Shown here: positions 43,893-54,942 of the stretch, piece after piece | Layout: the number at the start of each line of letters is the position of its first letter | Position numbering within the stretch: the first letter of the stretch is position 1 | Source: Rhodovulum imhoffii | Lineage (GTDB): Bacteria > Pseudomonadota > Alphaproteobacteria > Rhodobacterales > Rhodobacteraceae | NCBI RefSeq assembly: GCF_003046545.1 | Contig: NZ_QAAA01000003.1 | Coordinates: 124,001-188,000 of the forward strand | Direction: 5' to 3' | Length of the DNA stretch: 64,000 nt | Position numbers and translations under genes: made by a program | Notes under the pieces: generated by a model | Database searches by the model: none | The model's input: the letters and a program-made list of their open reading frames with translations, nothing else | What the model was told of the DNA's origin: nothing

Positions 43893-44579
43893 ATGAGCAC
43901 GCTGAAGAAGATTTTGCTGGTCGATGACGATGACGACCTGCGCGAGGCATTGAGTGAGCAGCTTGTCATGACCGAGGATTTCGACGTTTTCGAGGCCGGA
44001 ACCGGCGCGGAGGCGCTGGAGAAGGCGAAAGGGGCGCTGCATGACCTGGTCATTCTCGATGTGGGCCTGCCCGATACCGACGGTCGCGAACTGTGCCGGC
44101 TGATGCGCAAGCAGGGTGTCAAGTGCCCGATCCTGATGCTGACCGGGCATGACAGCGATGCCGACACGATCCTGGGGCTGGATTCCGGAGCGAACGATTA
44201 TATCACCAAGCCGTTCCGCTTTCCTGTCCTGTTGGCCCGCATTCGTGCGCAGCTTCGTCAGCATGAACAATCCGAGGACGCGATATTCCAGCTCGGACCC
44301 TATACGTTCAAACCATCGATGAAGATGCTCCTCACCGAAGATGACCGCAAGATCCGCCTGACCGAGAAGGAAACCAATATCCTCAAGTTTCTCTATCGTT
44401 CGGCAGAGGGTGTGGTGGCGCGCGACGTGTTGCTGCATGAAGTCTGGGGATATAACGCGGGCGTTACCACCCACACGCTGGAAACCCACATCTACCGGTT
44501 GCGCCAAAAGATCGAGCCGGATCCCTCGAATGCGCGCATCCTCGTGACCGAGGCCGGGGGATACCGGCTGGTGGCCTGA
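43893..44579 (+). CDS. OmpR-family response regulator
   Basis: A 228-residue response regulator: receiver domain with acidic pocket Asp-11/12 in 'LLVDDDDDLREAL', phosphoacceptor Asp-56 in 'VILDVGLPDTDG' and Lys in 'YITKPF', then a winged-helix domain with 'LTEKETNILKFL' and 'THIYRLRQKI'. It resembles the CenR-like regulators of envelope homeostasis in alphaproteobacteria, which I offer only as recollection. No sensor kinase lies next to it. GAGGAGG precedes the start. It is divergent from ribA. Confidence 0.9.
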   Translation: MSTLKKILLVDDDDDLREALSEQLVMTEDFDVFEAGTGAEALEKAKGALHDLVILDVGLPDTDGRELCRLMRKQGVKCPILMLTGHDSDADTILGLDSGANDYITKPFRFPVLLARIRAQLRQHEQSEDAIFQLGPYTFKPSMKMLLTEDDRKIRLTEKETNILKFLYRSAEGVVARDVLLHEVWGYNAGVTTHTLETHIYRLRQKIEPDPSNARILVTEAGGYRLVA

Positions 44580-44637
44580 CCCTTGCGCGGGGGGCGGATT
44601 TGCGAAAATACTGCCCCCGACGCGCCGAGGACAGGTT

Positions 44638-45612
44638 ATGCCCAAACAGACTTACACGCTGATATCGACCATGAAGAACGAGGGCCCGTTCATCCTGGAA
44701 TGGATCGCGCATTACAAGGCGCTCGGTTTCGACTATCTGGTGGTGCAAACGAATGACTGCGAGGACACGACCGTTGACATCCTCAAGGCGCTGGAGCGGC
44801 GCGGATTGGCAATACACCGGGGAACGCGGGTGTGGTCTTCGACCTCGATCCATCGCGCGGCGCTGAAACAGGCACAGCGGAATCCGGAAGTACAGCAGGC
44901 GGACTGGATTTTCGTCTGCGATGCGGATGAATACCTGAACGTTCATGTGGGCGACGGATCGGTGCAGGCGCTGGTGGCGGCCGCCGGAGAGGGCGCGGAT
45001 GTGATTTCGGTGCCGTGGCGCGTTTTCGGCCCCTCGGGCGTGCATCGTTTTGTAGACCGGCCCGTGACCGAGCAATTCACGATGGCCGAGCATCCGCCTG
45101 AGGCGCGTCCGGAAGCCGGCAAGTTCATGAAATCCCTGTTCACCGGGCTGCCCCGGTTCAAGCGGGTCGGTTTGCATGCCCCGATCCCGAAGGACGATCA
45201 GGCAGAGCAGATTCGCGTGGAACTGCCCGGAGGGGTTCTTTTTGCCGAAGGGGAGAGCCGGGTCGGCGCGGCGCTGTCCTTTGAGGCGGCGCAGGTCAAC
45301 CATTATGCGCTGCGCTCGGGGGAGTCGTTTCTCGTCAAGCGGGCGCGGGGCCGTGCCAACCACATGACCCACACGCTGGGCATGGATTACTGGGCGCGCT
45401 TTGACCTCAACCATGAGCATGACGACAGCATCCGCCGCTATGACCCCCTGGCCCGCGTCTGGCTGGACGAATTGATGGGAGATCCGGAACTGCGCGACCT
45501 GCATGAGAAATCCGTGGCGTGGTACCACGACAAGATCAAAGCCCTGCGCGCGGACCCGGAACTGGCCGAGTTCGTGGCCGCCGTGGATTCCCAGTTTTCC
45601 GAGACCGCCTGA
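44638..45612 (+). CDS. Glycosyltransferase family 2-like protein
   Basis: A 324-residue protein with 'TLISTMKNEGPFILEWIAHYKALGF' at the start (split family pattern of GT2/GT92-like enzymes) and a DxD metal motif in 'FVCDADEYL' about residue 100. It may transfer a sugar to a polysaccharide or protein; the acceptor is unknown. There is no signal peptide or membrane helix. Its TGA overlaps the xthA ATG (TGATG), hinting at co-translation with an unrelated repair gene. Confidence 0.78.
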   Translation: MPKQTYTLISTMKNEGPFILEWIAHYKALGFDYLVVQTNDCEDTTVDILKALERRGLAIHRGTRVWSSTSIHRAALKQAQRNPEVQQADWIFVCDADEYLNVHVGDGSVQALVAAAGEGADVISVPWRVFGPSGVHRFVDRPVTEQFTMAEHPPEARPEAGKFMKSLFTGLPRFKRVGLHAPIPKDDQAEQIRVELPGGVLFAEGESRVGAALSFEAAQVNHYALRSGESFLVKRARGRANHMTHTLGMDYWARFDLNHEHDDSIRRYDPLARVWLDELMGDPELRDLHEKSVAWYHDKIKALRADPELAEFVAAVDSQFSETA

Positions 45613-46400
45613 TGCCTTTCACCCTTGCTACCTGGAACATAAATTCCGTTCGCCTGCGCGCGGCGCTGGTCTGCAAGCTGTTGCAGGAAGAAGCGCCCGA
45701 CATCCTGTGTTTGCAGGAATGCAAGAGTCCGGTCGACAAAATCCCCGTGGAGACGTTTCGTGCGCTGGGCTACGGCCATATCGTGGCGCGGGGGCAAAAG
45801 GGGTACAACGGCGTCGCGATCCTCTCGAAGCTGCCCCTCGAGGATGCCGGAGAGATGAACTTCGCCGGTCTGGGCCACGCCCGCCACGTTGCGGCGCGCC
45901 TGGAGAACGGCGTGGTCATCCACAATTTCTACGTTCCCGCGGGGGGCGATGTTCCCGACCGTGCGGTGAATGAGAAATTCGGTCAGAAGCTCGACTACCT
46001 TACCGACATGCGGGACTGGTTCCTCCGGGAGCCCCCGCGCCGCGCGATTCTTGTTGGCGATCTCAATATCGCCCCGCGTGAGGACGACGTGTGGTCCCAC
46101 AAGCAGTTGCTGAAGGTCGTCAGTCATACGCCGCTCGAGGTTGCGCATCTCGAAGCGGCGCAGGCGGCGGGCGGCTGGACCGATGTCACCCGCGCCGATA
46201 TCCCCCAGGGACGGCTTTATTCATGGTGGTCCTACCGCGCCCGTGACTGGGATGCGGCGGACAAGGGGCGGCGGCTCGATCATGTCTGGGCCTCGTCCGA
46301 CATTGCGGCAGCGGCACACGGCTCGCGCATTCTGCGCCCCGCGCGGGGGTGGGAGCAGCCCAGCGACCACGCGCCGGTCTTTGCCAGCTTCGATCTGTGA
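45612..46400 (+). CDS. xthA: Exodeoxyribonuclease III
   Basis: A 262-residue AP endonuclease/exonuclease III. It nicks DNA at abasic sites in base excision repair. Metal and catalytic motifs: 'LQECKSP' (Glu-36), 'GDLNIAP', and C-terminal 'SDHAPVFA' with the catalytic His, all in the order of the family. The start at 45612 overlaps the stop of the glycosyltransferase by the single base of TGATG; alternative starts upstream are not supported by the family N-terminus MPFTLATWNINS. Confidence 0.96.
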   Translation: MPFTLATWNINSVRLRAALVCKLLQEEAPDILCLQECKSPVDKIPVETFRALGYGHIVARGQKGYNGVAILSKLPLEDAGEMNFAGLGHARHVAARLENGVVIHNFYVPAGGDVPDRAVNEKFGQKLDYLTDMRDWFLREPPRRAILVGDLNIAPREDDVWSHKQLLKVVSHTPLEVAHLEAAQAAGGWTDVTRADIPQGRLYSWWSYRARDWDAADKGRRLDHVWASSDIAAAAHGSRILRPARGWEQPSDHAPVFASFDL

Positions 46401-46466
46401 ATCCGCCCTTGGGTTTTGCCGCCCGCGGGCACATATAAGGCGCAAATCTAAATACGGAGAACCGAC

Positions 46467-47372
46467 ATGCTGGAACTTGGCGGTACCAACCCCGCGCCGC
46501 AGGGCGACCTGGTCAAGGATATTTCCGAAGCCACTTTCATGGAGGATGTGATCGAGGCCTCGAAAGAGGTGCCCGTCATCGTCGATTTCTGGGCCCCGTG
46601 GTGCGGCCCCTGCAAGACCCTTGGACCGATGCTGGAAAAGGCCGTGCAGGAGGCGGGCGGCAAGGTGCGTATGGTCAAGATCAATGTGGATGAAAACCAG
46701 CAGGTGGCGGCGCAACTGCGCATCCAGTCGATTCCCACGGTTTACGCCTTCTTCGACGGGCAGCCGGTGGATGGGTTCCAGGGGGCGCTTTCGGGGTTGG
46801 AACTGAAAGCGTTTGTCGACCGTACCGCGGCCCTGGCCGGCGATGGCGGCCTTGGCGAGGCCGTCGAAGCGGCCGAGCAGATGCTGGCCGAGGGCGCCGT
46901 GGTGGATGCCGCGCAGACCTTTGCGGCCATCCTGGGCGAAGATCCCGGGCATGCTGCCGCCTATGGTGGCCTGGTGCGGGCCCATCTGGCGCTGAAGGAA
47001 ACCGGGAAGGCCGAGGCGCTGCTGGAGGCCGCGCCCGCCGTGATTGCCAATGCCCCCGAGGTGGAGGCCGCCCGCGCGCAGCTTCGCCTGGCGCTTCAGG
47101 CCGCCGAGGCCGGGCCGGTCGGCGATTTGCGTGCTGCCGTGGCCGCCGATCCCGGCGATCATCAGGCCCGGTTCGATCTTGCCAAGGCGCTCCATGCCGG
47201 TGGCGCGATCGAAGAGGCCGTGGACGAATTGCTGGAGCTTTTCCGCCGCGACCGGGAGTGGAACGAAGGTGCCGCCAAGGCGCAGTTGCTGACCATCTTT
47301 GATGCGCTCAAACCGCAGGACCCCATTGCCCTGAAGGGGCGGCGGAAATTGTCGTCGATGATATTTGCCTGA
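46467..47372 (+). CDS. cnoX: Thioredoxin-TPR chaperone (CnoX-like)
   Basis: A 301-residue protein with an N-terminal thioredoxin domain including the active motif W-C46-G-P-C49 and a C-terminal TPR-like helical part (about 125-301). CnoX (YbbN) prevents aggregation of oxidised client proteins and hands them to GroEL/DnaK; unlike E. coli, this one keeps both redox Cys. The next two genes encode a LON-domain protein and a Trm112-like protein, a grouping seen in other alphaproteobacteria. The ATG follows a GGAG site. Confidence 0.88.
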   Translation: MLELGGTNPAPQGDLVKDISEATFMEDVIEASKEVPVIVDFWAPWCGPCKTLGPMLEKAVQEAGGKVRMVKINVDENQQVAAQLRIQSIPTVYAFFDGQPVDGFQGALSGLELKAFVDRTAALAGDGGLGEAVEAAEQMLAEGAVVDAAQTFAAILGEDPGHAAAYGGLVRAHLALKETGKAEALLEAAPAVIANAPEVEAARAQLRLALQAAEAGPVGDLRAAVAADPGDHQARFDLAKALHAGGAIEEAVDELLELFRRDREWNEGAAKAQLLTIFDALKPQDPIALKGRRKLSSMIFA

Positions 47373-47399
47373 TGGGTCCGCAGGGCTAGATTGGCTGAT

Positions 47400-48044
47400 A
47401 TGTTCAACATCGCCGACCTGCCGCACACCATACCCGTTTTCCCGTTGCCCGGGGCGCTTTTGCTGCCCCGGGCGCGCTTGCCTCTGCACATTTTCGAGCC
47501 GCGCTACCTTGCGATGCTGGAGGATACGCTGAAAACGCCGCATCGTCTGATCGGCATGGTGCAACCGCGCGGGGGACCGGGTGCGGAGTCCGGGAAGTTC
47601 CACAGTATCGGCTGTGCGGGCCGGGTGACGGCCTTCTCGGAAACCGAGGACGGGCGCTACATGATCACCCTCTCGGGGGTGTCCCGCTACCGTATCTCCC
47701 GCACGCATTCGGGTTTTGCACCCTACCCGAAGGCGGATGTCCAGTGGGAGGGGTTCGAGCGGGACACTGGCCCCGCCGAAACCGACAGCGGCTTTGACCG
47801 GGGGAAGTTCATGGCGCTGCTTTGCCGTTTCTTCGAGGAACGCGGCCTGTCCACCGATTGGGACAGCCTGAAGGAGGCCGAGGACGAGCTTCTGATCAAT
47901 TCGCTTTCCATGCTCTGTCCGTTCGCGCCGGAGGACAAGCAGGCCTTGCTGGAGGCGCCGTCATTGCAGACGCGGCGGGAAACGCTTATCACGCTGATCG
48001 AGTTTGCCCTTCGCGGGGGTAGCAACGAAGAGATGATGCAATGA
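47400..48044 (+). CDS. LON substrate-binding domain protein
   Basis: A 214-residue protein with a LON N-terminal (substrate-recognition) domain but no AAA or protease parts. Features: '[25 protein letters not shown]' at the beginning and several beta-strands after it. It may act as an adaptor or regulator of proteolysis; the precise role is unknown. The ATG at 47400 was chosen over a TTG nine bases upstream. The stop overlaps the start of the Trm112-like gene as ATGA. Confidence 0.85.
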   Translation: MFNIADLPHTIPVFPLPGALLLPRARLPLHIFEPRYLAMLEDTLKTPHRLIGMVQPRGGPGAESGKFHSIGCAGRVTAFSETEDGRYMITLSGVSRYRISRTHSGFAPYPKADVQWEGFERDTGPAETDSGFDRGKFMALLCRFFEERGLSTDWDSLKEAEDELLINSLSMLCPFAPEDKQALLEAPSLQTRRETLITLIEFALRGGSNEEMMQ

Positions 48045-48214
48045 CGAAATCCGACCGCAAAATGCTGGAATCGCTGGTGTGTCCGGTGACCCGTGCACCG
48101 CTGACCTATGATGCGGAGCGGCAGGAGCTTGTCTCCAGGGCCGCGCATCTGGCTTACCCGATCCGCAACGGCATACCGGTGATGCTGGTGGACGAGGCGC
48201 GCAAGCTCGACTAA
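48041..48214 (+). CDS. Trm112-like (UPF0434) small protein
   Basis: A 57-residue protein, too short for many gene finders, with the Trm112/UPF0434 pattern: '[13 protein letters not shown]', then '[12 protein letters not shown]', then 'DEARKLD'. The family in other organisms partners methyltransferases and binds zinc through Cys; only one Cys is visible here, so a complete zinc knuckle is absent. It overlaps the preceding LON gene by four bases and shares its stop (CTAA) with ubiH on the other strand. Confidence 0.88.
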   Translation: MTKSDRKMLESLVCPVTRAPLTYDAERQELVSRAAHLAYPIRNGIPVMLVDEARKLD

Positions 48215-49437
48215 AGCGGCCGCCCCTTCATCAGGCGTGGCAGGTCACCTGTCAGGCCGGCAGCCTCGCGGATGAAGCGGCGCCGCAGGCCGGGCAGGAC
48301 GTTTAACGCCCCCATGCCAAGATCGCGCCCCAGCCGCAGAAGCGGGTTGTCGCTGGAAAACAGCTTGTTGATTGCATCCGTTCCGGCGGCCAGTACGGTC
48401 GTGTCGAAGCGTCGCCATTCCTGGTAACGGGACAGCACGTTGAGCATGCCGAAATCTTCCCCCCGGCGGCGGGAATCGACCAGCACTTCTGCCAGTGCCC
48501 CGACGTCGCGCAGACCAAGGTTCAGCCCCTGACCGGCAATCGGATGTACCCCGTGGGCGGCATCGCCGACCAGCGCCACGCGCTCGGCCACGTAGGCGTT
48601 GGCCAGTGTCAGGTTCAGCGGGTAGCTGAAGCGTTTCCCCTCAAGAGCGATGTCGCCCAGAAAGTCGCCAAAGCGCGGGCGCAAGGCGGAAAGGTAGCCT
48701 GCCTCGTCCAGCGCCTGAATGGTGGCGGCGTTCCTGTGGGTTTCGCTCCAGACGATGGAGGACCGGTGGCCCGGCAGCGGCAGGATGGCCAGCGGGCCGG
48801 CGGGCATGAAGAACTGGTGCGCGGTGCCGTTGTGAGGCTTTTCGTGTGAGATGGCGCAAACCAGCGCGGTCTGCCCGTAATCCCAGCCCGTGCGACGGAT
48901 TCCGGCGCGTTCGGCAACGCCGCTGCGCCGTCCGTCGCATCCCACCAGAACCCGCCCCCGAAGGGTCTTGCCCGAGGCGAGTGTAACGGTAAGGCCTGTA
49001 GCGTCAGGGGCTTGCCCGGTCACGGTTTCGCCCGACAGCGTGGTGATGCGCGGTTCCGCAGCGATTGCTTCCAGCATCGCCTGCCGCAGGAAGCGGTCCT
49101 CCAGCATGTAGCCCATCGGGCCTTCCTCCAGTTCCCCGTTCGGGAATTCGAGGAAGAACGGTGCCGGCCCTTCGCCCGCCCGCCCGTCGGAGGTAACGAT
49201 ATCCAGGATTGGCTGGGCCTGTGCGGCAACCCCCTGCCAGACGCCGACTGCCTTGAGCAACCGCATCGAGGCCAGCGCCAGCGCGTAGGAGCGCCCGTCA
49301 AAGGCGTCGCTTTTGCGGGTCGGTTCGGGCAGGGCGTCGATGACGGTGACGGTCAACCCGCCCTGAGCCAGTGCAAGGGCCAGCGCCGGGCCGTTCAGCC
49401 CCCCGCCGACGATCAGGATATCTGAATCGGTACGCAT
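48211..49437 (-). CDS. UbiH/UbiF/Coq6-family FAD hydroxylase
   Basis: A 408-residue FAD-dependent monooxygenase of the UbiH/Coq6 family for ubiquinone ring hydroxylation. The N-terminal dinucleotide fold reads '[16 protein letters not shown]'; further '[15 protein letters not shown]' and '[21 protein letters not shown]' are diagnostic. Which ring position it hydroxylates cannot be told. The long frame upstream on this strand is an overlap with the amidase gene; the ATG at 49437 fits the family start. It converges with the Trm112-like gene. Confidence 0.9.
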   Translation of the reverse strand: MRTDSDILIVGGGLNGPALALALAQGGLTVTVIDALPEPTRKSDAFDGRSYALALASMRLLKAVGVWQGVAAQAQPILDIVTSDGRAGEGPAPFFLEFPNGELEEGPMGYMLEDRFLRQAMLEAIAAEPRITTLSGETVTGQAPDATGLTVTLASGKTLRGRVLVGCDGRRSGVAERAGIRRTGWDYGQTALVCAISHEKPHNGTAHQFFMPAGPLAILPLPGHRSSIVWSETHRNAATIQALDEAGYLSALRPRFGDFLGDIALEGKRFSYPLNLTLANAYVAERVALVGDAAHGVHPIAGQGLNLGLRDVGALAEVLVDSRRRGEDFGMLNVLSRYQEWRRFDTTVLAAGTDAINKLFSSDNPLLRLGRDLGMGALNVLPGLRRRFIREAAGLTGDLPRLMKGRPL

Positions 49438-49524
49438 GTCCGGCAATATGGCGGGTTGGACGGGATTGTCCATATCCGGGCCAGCGATTACCGTCCTGTG
49501 GACCAGAACAGGACGGAGATCGGC

Positions 49525-50856
49525 ATGGCCAGTGACTGGAGAGCGCAAAGCGCGGCGGCGCAGGGGCGGGCGATCGGGGCCGGAGTGCTGGACCCCGTGG
49601 ATCTGGCCGGGGCGTATCTTGACGCCATCGCGGCCGATCCGGAGGCCGGGCGCATCTACGCCCGGCTGACCGCCCCCCGTGCGCTGGCCGAGGCCGAAGC
49701 CGCCCGGAACCGCGCCCGGTCGGATGCGCGGCGGGGGCTTCTTGATGGTGTGCCGGTGTCGTGGAAGGATCTTTTCGATACCGCAGGTGTGGAGACGGAG
49801 GCCGGCTCCGCCCTGCTGGAAGGCCGGGTGCCCGGACGCGACGCACAGGTCTTGCAGACCGCGACTGCCGCCGGGCTGGTCTGTCTGGGCAAGACCCATA
49901 TGACGGAACTGACCTTCTCTGGTCTCGGGGTTAATCCCGTCACCGAAACCCCGCCCAATATCCATGATGCGGGGGCGGCGCCGGGGGGGTCGTCCTCGGG
50001 GGCGGCGGCCTCGGTGGCCTTCGGGCTGGCGGCGGCGGGGGTTGGGTCCGATACCGGGGGCTCTGTCCGGCTGCCTGCGGCCTGGAATGGTCTTGTGGGG
50101 CTGAAGACGACCGCCGGGCGGCTGTCGTTGCGGGGGGTGGTGCCTTTGGCGGCGCGGTTCGACACGGTCGGACCGTTGTGCCGCACGGTCGAGGATGCGG
50201 CGCTGATGCTGGCGGCGCTGGAGGGCGTGCGCGCGGTGGATTTGCGCGGGGCGGGCTTGTCCGGGACGCGGCTGATGGTGTTGGAAAACATTGCTTTCGA
50301 CGACATCCAGGATAGCGTATGTGCCGGATTCGAGGAGGCGGTGGAGCGCCTTGCCAAGGCAGGGGCGGGGATTGTACGCGGGACGGTGCCGGCGCTCGAT
50401 ACCGCGATGGCGTTGTCGGCTGTCCTGTATACCACCGAAGCGTATGCGACATGGGCCGGCACGATTGAGGCGGCGCCGGACAGGATGTATGGCGAGATTC
50501 TGAAACGTTTCCGCGTCGGGGCGCGGTTCAGCGGCGTTGACTATGTGCAGGCCTGGCAGAAGCTGGCAGCCCTGCGGGGGGACTGGCACAGCGCGACCGC
50601 CGGGTTCGATGCGGTGTTGCTGCCCACGTGCCCGATCCTGCCCCCGCAGGTGGACCGTCTTCTGTCGGATGGCGAATATTTTGCAAGCCAGAACCTGCTG
50701 GCGCTGCGCAACACCCGTATCGGCAACCTGATGGGGGGGAGCGCCCTGACGTTGCCCAGCGGCACGCCCGGTGTCGGGGTCCAGGTTCTGGCCCCCCCGA
50801 GGGGGGAGGAACGACTGCTGCGCCTTGGCGCGGCGATGGAGCGGGCACTGACCTGA
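49525..50856 (+). CDS. Amidase signature family enzyme
   Basis: A 443-residue amidase with the Ser-cisSer-Lys triad of the family: Lys-81 in 'SWKDLFDTAG', the 'GGSSSG' loop (154-159) and the nucleophile Ser-180 in 'GSDTGGSVRLP'. The family includes GatA and many amide hydrolases; lacking GatB/GatC neighbours, this is probably a general amidase, not GatA. The start at 49525 follows GGAGAT. A possible weak hairpin with T5 follows the stop; no firm terminator in the 122-base gap. Confidence 0.87.
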   Translation: MASDWRAQSAAAQGRAIGAGVLDPVDLAGAYLDAIAADPEAGRIYARLTAPRALAEAEAARNRARSDARRGLLDGVPVSWKDLFDTAGVETEAGSALLEGRVPGRDAQVLQTATAAGLVCLGKTHMTELTFSGLGVNPVTETPPNIHDAGAAPGGSSSGAAASVAFGLAAAGVGSDTGGSVRLPAAWNGLVGLKTTAGRLSLRGVVPLAARFDTVGPLCRTVEDAALMLAALEGVRAVDLRGAGLSGTRLMVLENIAFDDIQDSVCAGFEEAVERLAKAGAGIVRGTVPALDTAMALSAVLYTTEAYATWAGTIEAAPDRMYGEILKRFRVGARFSGVDYVQAWQKLAALRGDWHSATAGFDAVLLPTCPILPPQVDRLLSDGEYFASQNLLALRNTRIGNLMGGSALTLPSGTPGVGVQVLAPPRGEERLLRLGAAMERALT

Positions 50857-50978
50857 AAACCACAACGCCGGGCCGGTGTGGGTGTTTTTCTGGACGCTGG
50901 CGGCCGGAGCCGGTATCGTATCCCCAAACGGGGCGGTGACCCCGGACTGAGGCAGTAACACAAGCAAGAACGGGGTTC

Positions 50979-52157
50979 ATGACCTTTCCGAAGCGGTTTT
51001 CGCACCTGCCCCCTTACGCCTTTCCGCGCTTGCGGAGCCTTCTGGACGCCCACGCGCCCGGAGGGGAGCCCTTGCACATGACGATAGGGGAGCCGCGCCA
51101 CCCGTTCCCGGGCTGGGTCGGGGATGTGATGGCGCAGCACGCCGGGGATTTTGGAAAATACCCGCCGAATGATGGCACGCCCGAGTTGCGTGTGGCCATT
51201 GCAGGGTACTTGCAGCGCCGCTACGGGGTGACGGTCGGGGATGACCGGATCATCCCCCTCAACGGCACGCGGGAGGGGCTTTTCAACACGCTGCTGGCGC
51301 TTTGCCCCGAGGAAAAGCGGGGCCAGCGTCCGGTGGTGCTGATCCCGAATCCGTTCTATCAGGTTTACGGCGTGGCCGCCCTCGCGGCAGGGGCAGAGCC
51401 GGTTTACGTGCCCGCTACGGCCGGATCGGGGTTTCTGCCCGATTACACGGCGCTTGCGCCGGAGGTGCTGGATCGTGTCGCCGTGGCCTATCTGTGCTCT
51501 CCGTCCAACCCGCAGGGGGCGGTGGCCGATAACGGGTACTGGACCAGCCTGATTGAACTGGCCGAGACGCACGACTTCAAGATCTTCGCCGATGAATGCT
51601 ATTGCGAGATATATCGTGACGCGCCCGCGCCGGGCTTGTTGCAGATCGCGCAGGCGCAGGGTGGCGACCCGGAGCGGGCGGTCGTATTCCATTCGCTGTC
51701 CAAGCGGTCCAACCTGCCCGGCCTGCGATCCGGCTTTGTTGCCGGAGGGCGGCAGAGTATCGAACGGGTAAGGCATTTGCGCGCCTATGCCGGGGCGCCG
51801 CAACCTCTGCCGGTGCAGCGTGTGGCCGAACATGCCTGGGCCGACGACGCGCATGTGGAAGACAATCGCGCCCTGTACCGCCGCAAATACGCCGTGGCAG
51901 ACGACGTCTTCGCGGGGTTGCCGGAATATACCCCGCCAGAGGCCGGGTTCTTCCTGTGGCTTCCGGTAGCGGATTCAGAAGCCGCGGCGCTGAGGCTTTG
52001 GCGGGAGACCGGGGTGCGGGTGCTTCCCGGCAGGTATTTCAGCCGGGTGGTGAACGGTGAGGATCCCGGCGCCGGATATGTGCGGGTGGCGCTTGTCGCT
52101 GCCGAGGATGAAGTGCGGCGCGGGCTCACCCTGATCCGCGATTGCCTGTATCAGTGA
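50979..52157 (+). CDS. Class I/II aminotransferase, DapC-like
   Basis: A 392-residue PLP enzyme. The PLP lysine is Lys-242 in '[11 protein letters not shown]'; 'SPSNPQG' and 'ADECYCEIY' are typical. In alphaproteobacteria such enzymes upstream of ftsK are often named DapC (N-succinyl-diaminopimelate aminotransferase, lysine and peptidoglycan pathway), but substrate specificity is uncertain. The stop is seven bases before the ftsK start, so the genes are probably co-transcribed. Confidence 0.83.
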   Translation: MTFPKRFSHLPPYAFPRLRSLLDAHAPGGEPLHMTIGEPRHPFPGWVGDVMAQHAGDFGKYPPNDGTPELRVAIAGYLQRRYGVTVGDDRIIPLNGTREGLFNTLLALCPEEKRGQRPVVLIPNPFYQVYGVAALAAGAEPVYVPATAGSGFLPDYTALAPEVLDRVAVAYLCSPSNPQGAVADNGYWTSLIELAETHDFKIFADECYCEIYRDAPAPGLLQIAQAQGGDPERAVVFHSLSKRSNLPGLRSGFVAGGRQSIERVRHLRAYAGAPQPLPVQRVAEHAWADDAHVEDNRALYRRKYAVADDVFAGLPEYTPPEAGFFLWLPVADSEAAALRLWRETGVRVLPGRYFSRVVNGEDPGAGYVRVALVAAEDEVRRGLTLIRDCLYQ

Positions 52158-52164
52158 GGAACCG

Positions 52165-54885
52165 ATGGCCTCTTACCAGATAAAACAGCGAGACCCTCTT
52201 TTCGATTCCAACTTTCAGGCGGTTCTGGAACGCCGGAGCAAGGAATTGCTGGGCCTTGCCCTGATGGTGCTGAGCGTGATTCTGGCGATGATCCTGGGGT
52301 CTTACGTGCCCGATGATCCAGGCTGGCTTTCGGCCACCGATGCGCCTGCGCAGAATATGCTTGGCCGGGGGGGGGCTTCGGTTGCGGCGGCGTTGACTAT
52401 CGTTCTGGGCTGGGGAAGCTGGATCTTGCCGCTGTTGGCGGTGGGCTGGGGCTTGCGGCTGATTTTCCATCGCAGCGACGACCGGGTTCTCGGGCGGATG
52501 GCGTTTGTGCCTTTCGCCGTGCTGAGCGCGTCCATCTATGCCTCGACTCATGTGCCGCCGGAAAGCTGGACCCAAAGCTTCGGTGTCGGCGGGCTGTTTG
52601 GCGATACGGTGTTGGGCGCGGTGCTGGGGCTTTTGCCGCTGTCGCCGGTTTTTGGGCTGAAGGCGGTTTCGGTGCTGACGGCGCTGGCGACCGTTGCGCT
52701 GGCGTTGCTGGCAATGGGTGTCGACCGGGCCGAGATGAAAGCCTTCGGCCGGTTTCTTCTGGTCGGGGCGGTGATGTCTTATGTCGGACTGCTGTCGCTG
52801 TTTCGCCACGGGGCAGGGGCCGTGCTTGACAGGGCGCGGGCGGTGCGTGTCCGCACGGCGGCCGCCCCGGCAGAGGAGTCCGCTGCCAGGCTGCGCGCCG
52901 GTCTGCTGTCGCGCGTTCCGCGGCGCGGTTTATCGGCGCCGGAACCGGGGCCGGAACTGATGCCGGAACTGGTGGAGAGCGATCTGGCAGAGGACAGGGA
53001 ACTGGATCCGCCCTCCGAAGACCGGATCAAGGCACGGATTGCCGATGTCATCAAGGCGCGCGCGCGCAAGCCGGGGCCGCAACTCGCCGCCCTGCGGCCG
53101 GAGCCCCCCCTGCGACGGGGGCGGGGTCCGCAACCGCTGATCGCGGATCCCCTGCCGCCCCAGCCCCGTCTGATGCCGGACCCGGACCCTGTGTTCGAGG
53201 ATTTCGAAGATGAGGGGGATGACGCAAGCCTCCGGGATCTGCCCGCCCGTTCTGCGCGTCCTGTGCCTGAGGCGCCTCGCGTCGTGGTGAAGCCGCATGG
53301 TCGCCCGGTTCAACAGTCCCGCCGCGCACAGGCCGAGGCCCAGCCGGACCTGAAATTCGAGGAAGCCGAGCAGGCCTATGATCATCCGCCGCTGTCGCTG
53401 CTGACCAACCCGACGCAGGTTGAACGCCATTACCTTTCGGATGAGGCGCTGGCGGAAAACGCCCGGATGCTGGAAAACGTGCTGGACGATTACGGTGTCA
53501 AGGGAGAGATCGTTTCCGTCCGGCCAGGCCCGGTGGTGACGATGTATGAACTGGAGCCCGCGCCGGGCCTGAAGGCCAGCCGGGTGATCGGCCTGGCCGA
53601 CGATATCGCCCGGTCGATGTCGGCGCTGGCGGCACGGGTTTCCACCTTGCCGGGGCGCAGCGTGATCGGGATAGAACTGCCCAATGCAAATCGCGAAATG
53701 GTGGTGCTGCGCGAGATCCTCGCAGCGCGTGATTTCGGGGATACGAACATGCGCCTGCCCTTGGCGCTGGGCAAGGATATCGGCGGCGCGCCGGTTGTGG
53801 CGAACCTGGCCAAGATGCCCCATCTTCTGATTGCGGGGACGACGGGGTCGGGTAAGTCGGTGGCGATCAACACCATGATCCTCAGCCTGCTTTACAAGCT
53901 GACGCCCGACGAATGCCGCCTGATCATGATTGACCCGAAGATGCTGGAATTGTCGGTTTACGATGGCATTCCGCATTTGCTCAGCCCCGTGGTGACCGAT
54001 CCCAAGAAGGCTGTGGTGGCGCTCAAATGGGTCGTGGCAGAGATGGAAGACCGGTACCGCAAGATGTCCAAGATGGGCGTGCGGAATATCGAGGGCTACA
54101 ACGGACGGGTACGTGACGCGCTGGCCAAGGCGGAGATGTTCTCCCGTACCGTGCAGACGGGGTTCGACGATGAAACCGGCGAACCTGTTTTCGAGACGGA
54201 GGAATTCTCGCCCGAGGTCCTGCCTTATATCGTTGTCATCGTCGATGAAATGGCGGACCTGATGATGGTCGCCGGCAAGGAGATCGAAGCCTGTATCCAG
54301 CGCCTTGCCCAGATGGCGCGGGCCTCGGGCATTCATCTTATCATGGCGACGCAGCGCCCCTCGGTGGATGTGATTACCGGCACCATCAAAGCCAACTTCC
54401 CGACCCGGATCAGTTTCCAGGTGACGTCCAAGGTGGACAGCCGCACCATTCTTGGAGAGCAGGGAGCAGAGCAGCTTTTGGGTATGGGCGACATGCTGTA
54501 CATGGCTGGGGGCGGCAAGATCACCCGTGTCCACGGGCCGTTCGTTTCTGATGAGGAAGTGGAGGAGATCGTTTCCTTCCTCAAGCAATATGGCCCGCCC
54601 GATTATGTCGGCGGTGTGGTCGAAGGGCCCGAGGGGGACAAGGAAAACGATATCGACCTCGTCCTTGGTCTTGGTGGCAATACGGACAGTGAAGATGCGC
54701 TGTACGATCAGGCCGTGGCGATCGTGCTTAAGGACCGCAAGTGCTCGACCTCTTACATCCAGCGCAAGTTGGCCATCGGGTACAACAAGGCTGCCCGACT
54801 GGTGGAGCAGATGGAGGAACAGGGTGTCGTCAGCCCCGCCAACCATGTCGGCAAGCGGGAGATACTCGTTCCCGAGCAGGCTTGA
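52165..54885 (+). CDS. ftsK: DNA translocase FtsK
   Basis: FtsK anchors at the septum and pumps chromosome DNA so that XerCD can resolve dimers. The 906-residue protein has several N-terminal membrane helices (within residues ~28-225), a Pro/Arg/Asp-rich linker (about 235-410), the motor with Walker A 'GTTGSGKS' (about 558-565) and '[11 protein letters not shown]' Walker B, and a C-terminal gamma winged helix ('[21 protein letters not shown]' region). It is shorter in the linker than E. coli FtsK. lolA follows. Confidence 0.97.
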   Translation: MASYQIKQRDPLFDSNFQAVLERRSKELLGLALMVLSVILAMILGSYVPDDPGWLSATDAPAQNMLGRGGASVAAALTIVLGWGSWILPLLAVGWGLRLIFHRSDDRVLGRMAFVPFAVLSASIYASTHVPPESWTQSFGVGGLFGDTVLGAVLGLLPLSPVFGLKAVSVLTALATVALALLAMGVDRAEMKAFGRFLLVGAVMSYVGLLSLFRHGAGAVLDRARAVRVRTAAAPAEESAARLRAGLLSRVPRRGLSAPEPGPELMPELVESDLAEDRELDPPSEDRIKARIADVIKARARKPGPQLAALRPEPPLRRGRGPQPLIADPLPPQPRLMPDPDPVFEDFEDEGDDASLRDLPARSARPVPEAPRVVVKPHGRPVQQSRRAQAEAQPDLKFEEAEQAYDHPPLSLLTNPTQVERHYLSDEALAENARMLENVLDDYGVKGEIVSVRPGPVVTMYELEPAPGLKASRVIGLADDIARSMSALAARVSTLPGRSVIGIELPNANREMVVLREILAARDFGDTNMRLPLALGKDIGGAPVVANLAKMPHLLIAGTTGSGKSVAINTMILSLLYKLTPDECRLIMIDPKMLELSVYDGIPHLLSPVVTDPKKAVVALKWVVAEMEDRYRKMSKMGVRNIEGYNGRVRDALAKAEMFSRTVQTGFDDETGEPVFETEEFSPEVLPYIVVIVDEMADLMMVAGKEIEACIQRLAQMARASGIHLIMATQRPSVDVITGTIKANFPTRISFQVTSKVDSRTILGEQGAEQLLGMGDMLYMAGGGKITRVHGPFVSDEEVEEIVSFLKQYGPPDYVGGVVEGPEGDKENDIDLVLGLGGNTDSEDALYDQAVAIVLKDRKCSTSYIQRKLAIGYNKAARLVEQMEEQGVVSPANHVGKREILVPEQA

Positions 54886-54942
54886 CGCAGTTTTGATCTC
54901 GGCGGGCGTGCAAATGGGGGGGGCGGGGCGTACTCTGTCCCC

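Noticed and set aside
49440-50967. N-terminal extension of the ubiH-type frame over the amidase gene
   Set aside because: The upstream codons are low-complexity Pro/Arg-rich sequence antisense to the amidase; the family N-terminus with the GxGxxG motif starts at 49437.
50857-50978. Terminator between the amidase and aminotransferase genes
   Set aside because: A CCACA/TGTGG stem followed by five T is present, but the inner pairing is poor and the loop is long, so I did not list it as a feature.
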